A DNA stretch of 64,000 nucleotides from Lepraria neglecta (taxonomy: Eukaryota; Ascomycota; Lecanoromycetes; Lecanorales; Stereocaulaceae). How positions within the stretch are numbered: position 1 is the first letter of the stretch; each line of letters opens with the position of its first letter. Positions 1 through 8,440 of the stretch are shown here, one piece after another. The DNA lies in NCBI GenBank assembly GCA_033220425.1, contig CM065648.1:4154001-4218000 (forward strand), in the 5' to 3' direction. The notes under the pieces were generated by a model. The model was not told the origin of the DNA. It did not search any database and saw only the letters and a list, made by a program, of their open reading frames with translations. The position numbers were made by a program, and so were the translations under genes.

Positions 1-2836
1 TTTGTGGATTACAACCAGCAACTTCTGATGGACCTCTTACAATGCATTGGGGCGACGTATGTTGTGCTTGATGGACTAGATGAGATCTCAGAGGAGGAAC
101 GGCAAGCTCTACTCAGAGGTTTCATTCACATGACTAATCAATGCCCTGAATTGAAGGTGATGGTAAGTAGCAGAGACGAATTGGACATCTCCAATGTCCT
201 TCACCTGAAGGCGATATCGTTACGCATAGGCCTCAAGAACTCACAAGACATCGAATTGTATTTCAATGACCGCGCCGAGCGCTGGTTGAACACATTTGAC
301 ATCGATGACGACATTTGCTCTGATCTCCAAAACCGCTTACAGAACGTTCCCAGGAAAGCCGATGGTAAGAGGCTCACTGCCAAAATCTGACTGTCCGCTG
401 ACTGGCCAGGAATGTTTCTTTACGCAAAGCTTGTCCTCGCACATTTGGAGAGCTTCTCTAGCCTTGAGGATATCAAAGCCGAAATCTCAAATCTCCCTGC
501 TGGCTTGGATGCAGCGTGAGTTCCTTGGCCTATTTCATCCTATGAAGTCAACCCCCAGGCGCTCAGAGTGCTGATTCTTACAGTTATGGTCGCATAATTG
601 ATCGAATAAAGGACTTACTGCCTGCCGAGCAGTCCTATGCAAGAATGATACTGGAGTGGATATCGTGCTCAAGGTCACCATTGCGGAAACAAGAAATCAT
701 TCAAGCTCTTACCATACGCGAGGATGACGACTTTGTGGTGCCCGAACGTAGACTGCTCAAAGATATCCGACAATATTGTGGCCCTATTATTGAATTCGAT
801 GGCGATTTTATTTGCTATGTGCATTTCACAGCTAAGGAGTAAGTAGGAATTATCCTTCCTACCTGAAAACGATCCTGATGACCCTGCTGGTAGATATCTC
901 TCCGACAAACAGAGTGGCCCTTTCATCAACGATATCTCAGCCAACATGAAGATTGCTCATACTTGCATGACATATTTGATGTTCACATGCTTCGACCCCA
1001 ATACCTCAAAACAGGAGATGAATAGTGCCATTATTGATGGACACTACGTTCTGCAACCATATGCGACAAGCCACTGGCTGGATCATGTCAAAGCAGCCAT
1101 TCAGTGCGACACAACATCATCGGAATTTGGACGATTGTGTCAAAAGATCCACATGTTCCTGGCAAGAAGAACGAATTCAACCTTCAAAAGAAGGCTGGCT
1201 GAGTGCAAAGATGAAGCTGCTAAGAGAAAATTTGAGAGGGAGCAACCATCTATGTATCTGGGCCTTACACAATTCGAGAATCAACAACCGTACATATACA
1301 AATGGTTGGGCTACATTAACTCGACCATGACTCTCGAATTTCCAGAAGAGACGTCGAAAGACCTCAGTAAGTACTCATGAGTCTTCATACAAGTTCCACT
1401 ATAGAAAGTGCTGTCGGGCTGACTAAGAGTGAATGCTAGACGATAAATATTACCGCGAGCCCCTGGTTCTGAGAAACTGCTGGGACAGGATACAGCACCG
1501 TTACGAAGACCTCATCTGTCCCTCGGATCATCAGGATGGTAACTGTTCGCGTGCTAAGTTGGAAGCGAATTACGGAGTGCGACTCTACAAGTGCAGTAGG
1601 CTCGTTTGTGACTTCTCTCGAGTAGGTTTCATAACGAAGGCTCTGCGAGATCGGCACGCGCAATCTCATGAACGTTCTTTTAAATGCGGTTTCCCAACAT
1701 GCCAATTCGCGACCATTGGATTTTTCACGCAGAATCAATTGAAGCAACATACCGATCTATTTCACTTCAGAGCAAGTGCTCAAAGGACTGACGAGGGAAT
1801 CACGATTGATCTAGATCGGGAAACCCTGGAGCAAGCTCTGCTGGATACAATGGAGGTTGGAGAAACCGAGTACTTAAATCTGCTCCTGGACAAACTCCAG
1901 CAACCGCCTTTAAACCTGCTCATACACCTCGCGTATCTCAAAGGGTCCAACATTGCCACGCTTGAGACGCTAATGGGTCGAGGAGCGACTTACGATGACC
2001 AAAGCAGTAGAAAACTTCTCGCCTCAGTCAGAGATAGTGAGGACGGGAACCCAGGGGTGCCGGTGTACATTTGGAAAGCGATGAACAGTGTGCGTGAGGA
2101 ATACAACATTTTTCAAGCTAAAACTACGAGTAAGGCGAACGGTCTGGCGGAGGGTCCGCAGACAGCTCTCACCGAGGCCATTGAAGGCGGATCAGTAGAA
2201 GTTGTCCGTTGGATTCTTGCAAATGGGGGAGATATCAAGGAGCAGATCTTCGACAACAGACTTCCAGTGACACCTCTCGACTATCTCTTCGCACGGCAGC
2301 TCATCCGATCCAAAGACAAAAGATCACGACGACCACTGATGCTAGACATTGTTCAACTTTTACTGGAATCTGGATCAGACGTCAAGGACGGTCGTTCGCT
2401 TCACAGCTTGGTCCAATGTCAGATCCTCCCCGAGGAGCATTCATCTTATCTTCAAATGGCGAAGTTGCTCTTGAAGTACGGCTCAAGCGTCAGGAAAGAT
2501 GCGCTGCACTACGTGATTGGCTGCAACTATTCGTGGGACTTGGGCCAACTTCTCCTTGAGAACGGAGCTGATATAGAAGCATACTATACGACGGGTCCAT
2601 CTAGCTCACCTACACCACTAATGCGCTGCCTCACCGCAAATCATCGAAAGGCGGCAGAATTTGCTAGAGCTCTACTGGAGTTTGGAGCTAAAACTGATCT
2701 CAAGGCAGATGATATTTCCAAAGGGAAAGAATATAAGCTTGATCCGAAGAAGTTCGCTAAATGGACTGGTATTTCTTGGGATGAATTGGTTGATTCAACA
2801 CCCAGGTCTCAAGTCTCAGCAATCGTTCCACCTTGA
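1..2836 (+). CDS. NACHT / C2H2 zinc finger / ankyrin NLR-type protein (5' end outside window)
   Basis: Three-prime part of a fungal NLR-type (STAND) protein; such proteins sense ligands through repeats and act in non-self recognition or programmed cell death. The start lies outside the window and 864 codons remain. Exons: 1-364, 410-515, 584-838, 894-1366, 1440-2836; all four introns (45, 68, 55 and 73 bp) have GT-AG ends and keep phase. The first exon holds the second half of the NACHT ATPase, with the Walker B block VVLDGLDE near codon 20 and a sensor-like MVSSRDE. The winged-helix-like segment follows, with the family motif HFTAKEYL across intron 3. Exon 5 has two C2H2-like fingers (about 1590-1770), then degenerate ankyrin repeats (about 2150-2700), for example VEVVRWILANGGD. 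No internal stop is seen, so it looks functional. The effector domain is N-terminal and cannot be seen. Confidence 0.85.
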
Positions 2837-3351
2837 TATGTAGAGTGCACGTCCGACACAGCGAAGTGATATCCGAACTTGGAGTGCTCTAGCGAGAATA
2901 AGGATATAGACGGTCTGTGCGGCGATAGACGTACCTCCAAAGCCTATCAACATAATTTCATATAGTAACTTCACGGCCTCATTAGACCTGTATACTATTT
3001 TGTATATATAAGTGCACTCCCAGCAAGACTCCGGATATACGAGCCGCAAAAAGCATAACACTGACGTCATCGAATGTATGACAATTCTATTTGCTAGTTA
3101 GATAATTTTAGAAGCTCTAACAAGACGTCTGTAAAGTTGATGTCTTTGAAGGGGGTTGTGTTTTTTTCTCATAATAATCCCCCGTGCCTCCCCCGCTGAC
3201 AAAAATCACTCACAAAAGGGGCGTCAAAATGCAGCCACGATTACGGGTGTGGCAGACTTGATTGGAGGGGCGCCAATCGCTCCGTTCACGCACAACCTAC
3301 ACATGATCAGAGATAACTTATCGCAGTCCAATCGGGTCCAAGTCACAGATA
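2837..3351. repeat. NLR 3' flank and left part of degraded direct repeat, copy A
   Basis: No gene is seen here. The stretch from about 3000 to 3351 is a degraded copy of a sequence found again in direct orientation near 7970-8440. Shared landmarks are gagccgcaaaaa (3041-3052 and 8044-8055) and ccaatcgggtcca (3328-3340 and 8226-8238); the copies differ by about 100 bp of insertion or deletion. The transposon that begins at 3352 interrupts this copy, and its right half resumes at 7325. The nature of the repeat (old LTR, decayed transposon or segmental duplicate) is unknown. Confidence 0.55.
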
Positions 3352-3438
3352 CAGTCGATTGCAAAACCATTGGCGGGAACGCTAAGGCACTTTCGGGGTA
3401 CCCCACCACACACCAAATTTTGGTGGCAGAACGGGTAT
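3352..3438 (+). repeat. Left terminal inverted repeat of the transposon
   Basis: 87 bp, the reverse complement of 7238-7324. The only differences I found are position 1 (C here, T at the other end) and one C/T difference inside the ccaccacacacc segment. Both are CpA/TpA differences. It ends at acgggtat (3431-3438). The preceding TA at 3350-3351 is the target duplication. Confidence 0.92.
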
Positions 3439-3578
3439 ATAGAAAGTGCTGCGTTGTCTCTGCAGTAGTGCTCATGTAGTCTTCCTAAAACGGCAAAGAT
3501 GAAGCCGCCAGTGCCCCATATATGGTGTTTTGTCTCCCCCCGCGCTCGTAGACTGTAGACCTCATTGTCGCTGTCGCT

Positions 3579-5982
3579 ATGGGCCCCAGAAAGCGTCGTT
3601 CCAGTACGTTTGACAGGTATGCTGCCGTCGATAGAGAGCCTGCTGTCGCCCAGACACCTCGCCGTCTGACCCTGAAGCCTCCTGCCCCTGCTGCTGCTGC
3701 TGCTGCCCCTCAGACACCTGGACGTCTGACCCTCAACTTGCCAGCCCCCCCATCTGGACGGCTGGTGCTGAAGCCACCCCAGGCGCCTAAGCAGGCTGAG
3801 AAGCGTCCACCGCCGCCAAAAAAGGATGGCAAGGCAGCTCCTCAACGAGCTTTGAAGCCAGCTGCTAAAAGGCTTCTCAGCCAGCAAAGCAGCCCTCCCC
3901 AGAGCCCGAGCAAAGCCCCCCTGTAGTATAGACGGATCTTTGCATGCTCCCCGTACATTCCACTCAAGTATGCCACCGCCACCTGTCTCGTCTAGCCTCT
4001 TTTCAAGCCAGCAGTCGTCCTCAGCGCTATTCCTCAGGGCAAGAGCTCAGAAGGCAATTGATTTGGTGCCAGATACACCGTCTCGAACGTCTATAACCTT
4101 ATTTCGACATGATCTGCTCGATGAGGATGACGATTCTGATGGAGCTGGGCCCGAGACTCAGTTATCCAACACTCAGACGTATTTCGATACCCAGCAGCCC
4201 CAAATAAGACGCTATTCGTCTGAAAGCCTGTTTGTAGGCGTCAAAGGTGAATCGAATAAGAGGTGGACGCAGGCTAGGAAAGAGATATCTCGTAGGGAGG
4301 ACGTTTTCGGTGAGAGTGAGGAGACTCCAAAGGATGTCGATAACTCGCAGTCTACGGCTGGTCAGCAATCCCACGGTTCTACTACAAATAAGAAGAAGGG
4401 GAAGGCAAATTCGATACACCTGGATAGTGAGGACGAGCTCGAATCGTCAGGACGTGTTGCTTTTAAATATAAGCTTGCTGTCAGGTCGTTCTGGGAGAAA
4501 GACATCCAAAGTTCGATTATTCGCAGCCAGACCTTCCGGGACTATACTGTCGATGGCAGTAACGACATTCTTATTAGAACTATGCATAACCAGCAGAAGG
4601 AATTCGCCGCTAAATGGGCTATAGAGAGAGGCCACGCCTGCTTTCGTGTCTTAGTCCAAGCAACACCATTTTATGAGAAGCTTACAGGGCCGAATCGACG
4701 TTCTACCACCGCCGAGACGCAGCAGGACTGGTATAGTGTTGAAGACGAGCTTCGGGAGTGGCAGAAGGACGGAAAGAAGGGCCTACAGGTGGACCTTATA
4801 TACCATTGGGCCCGTAACAGCACGGGGGAGATCCCCGTAGTTGGCAAAGCAGCTGAGAAGAAGCCTGGGACGATTGTTTCAGGAACAGCAAGAGGCTCTA
4901 TACATATCCCAACTAATAGGCTTCTTGGGGAGATGGATGAGACGAATGCAGGGGAGCCTTGGAGGCAAAAACAACAGGAAATACACAATCGATGGGCTTG
5001 CAAAAGTTCTATATGCAGCAATACGGGCCACTATTGCTATTTGCATAAGGGCGAGCATATACCCTTCCTTCCAAGGCAGTCGAAGATATAGGCAGTTACT
5101 ATCCTAAGAGATACTACAGGTCGAATAAGTGACGACGAGCCTCCTGCGTCTTTACTTGTTGAACTACAGCAGACGCAGAAGAAGGAGGCTCGTAAAGAAA
5201 AGAGACGGCATACCACTGAGACACCAACACAGCCTACAACTACACCTGCTTATCCTACTATAGGAGGGCAGTTTGGACAGCCACCGCCTTTGTATCCCTA
5301 TGGATATAGCTTCCAGCCTGGCTTTCAGCCACTGATATCAGGGCCCCAGTCGCTGAGAGACACGAGAACGTCAGATCTGGTCAAAGAGCTTCGCTCTAGA
5401 GACGTGGATCCAACTGAGACAACTACTCGACCCCCTCACTCGATCTCTCGCTCAGTCACAGTAATACTAGGCCTCTCGTCCTATCGAAATAGCAGCCCTA
5501 TCGAAGGCGAACTAGCCGAGTTCGTTGGATGGTTAAGCAAAAAGCACCCTGAATATATAAAAGCATATAAGGAGGCTAAGGACGAGCTTATAGATCAGGG
5601 CTATACTACAGATATCATACAAGCCTGGAAGAATGACGAGCATGAGGAGCAGTGGCGTAAGCTTGGTATTAAGCCTGGGATTGGCCGCCAATTGGCTAGA
5701 AACGTCAGTAAATGGGGCCGTGAGAGGCAGGTTCAAACGACTCTTCATGTTGGAGGTCTAGGAAGAACTCTCCCATTATCGCCATCGCGGCAGTGTTTAG
5801 CAAGCAGGCCTCAGCAGACGTCCTATAAGCAGGGACATATAATTCCGTCTGTTAAGACGAAAGCTTATGAAGATGAGACCCAGGATGATGACCCGGATAT
5901 ATACGATCTATACGGTGGAGCGAATCTTAGTGATTCAGACTGTTTTGCAGAGACTCAGCTGGAGACTCAAGCAAAGACCTAA
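3579..5982 (+). pseudogene. Transposon cargo gene: Pro-rich / acidic / Cys-His / SAM-like protein, one in-frame TAG
   Basis: Large open frame of unknown function inside the transposon. Exon 1 is 3579-3922 and exon 2 3969-5982, joined by a 46-bp GT-AG intron that keeps phase; about 785 codons in all. The frame is broken once, by TAG at 5089-5091, and continues in the same frame to TAA at 5980-5982. Order of parts: a basic N-terminus; three repeats of the form R-L-(T/V)-L-(K/N)-(P/L)-P (about 3650-3780); an acidic patch (LLDEDDDSDG, near 4110); a central globular region (about 4440-4820); a possible metal site C-x4-C-x4-H-x-C-x2-H (about 4998-5046); a Pro/Tyr-rich linker; and a helical region about 5500-5720 that resembles a SAM domain (LAEFVGWLSKKHPEY ... 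GIKPGIGRQLA). The SAM and metal-site readings are inference. The TAG could come from CAG by a CpA-to-TpA change. It runs toward the transposase and starts about 140 bp inside the left TIR. A role in transposition or host interaction is possible but unproven. Confidence 0.7.
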
Positions 5983-6062
5983 ATCTATATATAAATTGCA
6001 AGCTTTCCCTCTTATTATATACACAATTATATATCTCCTTCTTCCTCGTCTGACTCCTCTAC

Positions 6063-7111
6063 TTATCTAACTGCATTATTGATACCCTCATATTCGATCC
6101 CTGCTAAGCGGAAGAGATTGCCTGCATCGGGCCATAGATCTTGAGCCTCTACCGCTAAGTTTAGAAATTCTCTATATGTATTATCTGTTGCAAAGAGCTC
6201 TCCAATGTCCTGATATCTCTTCATCCAAGCCTTCAACACAGCGAAAGATGTCTCAATAGGGTTCAAATCTGGCGAATATAGAGGGAGATATTCGAGCCGA
6301 ACGCCTGCTTCCTGGCACATCTCTGTCAACTCAGAGTTCCAGTGTATCTTGCAATTATCTATTATAAGTACAGATATAGGACCGCCGCTTTCGTATGGAG
6401 TGTAATAAGGGAGGATTCGATCTCGGACGAATTCGTTGAACATCGCGGCGGTAATGGGCCCCTGGTATATTATCTAATCGATATAACTGTCGATTATAAA
6501 GGCAGGTAATAAACTCCATCTCTTATTCCTCTTGAGGTTCTGTATAACTGCCGGTGTTCTTCCTAGAGGTCCCCATCCAAATTTTCGATCCCCTAAGTAC
6601 TATTAGCAAGCACCAGCCAATCAGAAGAGATCTCACCTGTACGCTCACAAGCAGCGCTCTTATCCAGAAATATAAGCTGGTCAGCTCGCTAATCAGAGAG
6701 CTTGGTAAACCAGTAGTCTCGGAGCTCTTGGTTGCGTTCCTTAGCAACCTTGCGGCACTTCTTTCGAGACTAACCAAGGCGTGTAAGAGCTCTCCAGATT
6801 GTAGCCTCATCAACCTGGACGTCAAATTTATCCAGGAGGAAGAACGCCATCTCATCCAGATAAGCCATAGGACGTTGCTCCAAATACGCCAAAAGCTCTT
6901 CCTCGTACACTTGGTGCAGAGCCCTTGGCCTCCCACTGCGGTTCTCACTAGGTATATACACCTCTCCATATATCCTCCAGCTTCTCCTCATACGCTATAG
7001 TGTCCGCAGGCTAACATCATATCTACCAAGCAGAATGGTGTCGTTATCGAAACCGAGCTCAAGCTCTCGCTGAATAGCAGCCCTGGTGTATAGGTCTATA
7101 GGTAGGACCAT
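6063..7111 (-). pseudogene. Tc1/mariner DDE transposase, inactivated by four TAG codons
   Basis: Runs from ATG 7111 to TAA 6063-6065, with exons 7111-6637 and 6592-6063 around a 44-bp intron that has GTGAGA, GCTAAT and TAG. The frame is 334 codons long, normal for the superfamily. The N-terminal half is a helix-turn-helix DNA-binding region (near RMRRSWRIYGEVY and TIWRALTRLG). The catalytic core shows FLDKSA (first Asp present, but Lys where Glu is usual), LIIDNCKIH (second Asp) and YSPDLNPIETSF (third acidic position, spacing like DD34E). Four in-frame TAG codons occur: after SLRT-L, after TRLG, after KLSD and after YID. Three of them stand where the sense appears to require Trp and one where Gln fits. 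TGG to TAG and CAG to TAG are both CpA-to-TpA changes on one strand, as expected from RIP. Confidence 0.85.
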
Positions 7112-7237
7112 AGTGGACAGCGAGGGAGGTGGTTTTGGGCAAGCAAAACACCAAGGAATGACGTCTACAGGGCCTCACTATTGCCTTTTTGAGAAATGTT
7201 CAATTGCATCTACAGTCTACAGTACAGTCCTCCCTAG

Positions 7238-7324
7238 ATACCCGTTCTGCCACCAAAATTTGGTGTGTAGTGGGGTACCCCGAAAGTGCCTTAGCGTTCC
7301 CGCCAATGGTTTTGCAATCGACTA
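7238..7324 (-). repeat. Right terminal inverted repeat of the transposon
   Basis: 87-bp inverted partner of 3352-3438, from atacccgttctg to gcaatcgacta. It is followed by the target-site TA at 7325-7326. The terminal base pair and one internal base pair differ from the left repeat by C-to-T changes in a CpA context. Confidence 0.92.
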
Positions 7325-7500
7325 TATGCCGCCTGCCATTTGTGCATTCCGTTTTGCAGATTGCAGGATCTCTCCACAGCCCCCTTCTAAGACATCAAGT
7401 TCACGGCTGTCCAAGATCTCTTAGCATACTCCACGAACTAATTATGGCACCCCTCGTACACTTGTGAAAATTTAGAGCTAGTACGGATAGCATACTGGCC
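7325..7500. repeat. Right part of degraded direct repeat, copy A
   Basis: Resumes the repeat interrupted by the transposon. The segment gacatcaagttcacggctgtc (about 7391-7411) matches gacgtcaaattcatggctgtc at 8359-8379, and a gcatactggc landmark near 7489 matches one near 8411. Joining 3351 to 7325 gives a sequence that aligns through the site with 8226-8290. No gene is seen. Confidence 0.5.
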
Positions 7501-7969
7501 CAACTCAGTGGAATTATTGCGTGCTTTAACTACGCTTTTAGAGGGGTACTACGCAACTAGCGCTTGGTTTCGTCCATTGTACCATGGCTTCCCACGTATC
7601 CGCCGTATCGAGTTGAGATTATTTCTATGTTGTACGCTCGATATAGGACTATTTTCGACTCTTTAAATACTCTTTGTGTCAGGTTGCGCAAGGCTTTGAG
7701 CAGGATTTACCAAATCATCAATTATCCTGGAAGTTTTCCAATTAAGTATGGAAATCCTAGTCGCTGATGGCTGTTAGAGACTATTATTGACTGGCACACA
7801 TATACATAATGAATCTTAGTATTGTGCAAGACAGCTGTCTTGTCAGCTGGCCGGTGGACTGTGGACTGTCCTAAATTGAGCCCGGAAATGTGCGCCCAAA
7901 AATTTTTGTAGCTATACCCAGATGATCAGCTAGTCTTGGGGATTACATGGGGGAATTTGGGTTTATACA
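7501..7969. other. Gene-free spacer between direct-repeat copies
   Basis: Short open frames only, none with a recognisable domain, splice structure or start context. The sequence is moderately AT-rich. I see no gene, tRNA or clear repeat. Confidence 0.5.
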
Positions 7970-8440
7970 GATCCATTGCCTTATCAAATCTATGTAATAT
8001 TGTGTAGGTTGGCACACGGCTAGGAGAACACCTTGGTGAATATGAGCCGCAAAAAATATATGACTCATGTCCTTGAGATGACCTAGGGAGGTACATCAGG
8101 ACGTCTTTGAGGATGATGTGTCGAAAAGTGCTTGTGTATTCTCTGAAAGGTGAAGAAAAATAGAAATTGATTGGACGATATCATTGCCTCATGTCATGCA
8201 TGACCGAACCACACAAAACATTGCTCCAATCGGGTCCAATCTACCTACATGCCCCTTGCGGAAAAGTGCATTGAATCTGCAACTAATGCACCGCTAAGCG
8301 CCTGAGCTGATGTTGAAGGCTCAGGCCCGACGGCCCGACCTATACAGCCTCCATCGAGGACGTCAAATTCATGGCTGTCTTTTAAGGCTCTTCGCGAGGT
8401 GACGGATTCAGCATACTGGCTTCGAGGAAATGGTTCAGCA
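7970..8440. repeat. Degraded direct repeat, copy B, with a near-empty transposon target site
   Basis: Second copy of the repeat split by the transposon. Landmarks are gagccgcaaaaa at 8044, ccaatcgggtcca at 8226 and gacgtcaaattcatggctgtc at 8359. At the position that corresponds to the insertion site it reads ctacctaCAtgcc (about 8241-8253), with one CA where copy A has the duplicated TA on either side of the element. It has no coding potential that I recognise. Confidence 0.5.

Larger units (their letters stand above)
3352..7324. mobile_element. Tc1/mariner-type DNA transposon with an extra cargo gene
   Basis: A 3,973-bp element bounded by 87-bp terminal inverted repeats (3352-3438 and 7238-7324) and flanked on both sides by TA (3350-3351 and 7325-7326), the target duplication of the Tc1/mariner superfamily. 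The left end reads CAGTCGATTGC, close to the CAGT start common in Tc1 elements; the right end reads TAGTCGATTGC. Inside are two convergent genes that each start about 110-140 bp from a TIR: a DDE transposase on the minus strand (6063-7111) and a large unrelated gene on the plus strand (3579-5982). About 80 bp of AT-rich DNA separate their ends. Both genes carry premature TAG codons, so this copy is non-autonomous. Ordinary Tc1/mariner elements are 1-2.5 kb with transposase only, so the second gene makes this one atypical. Confidence 0.88.
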
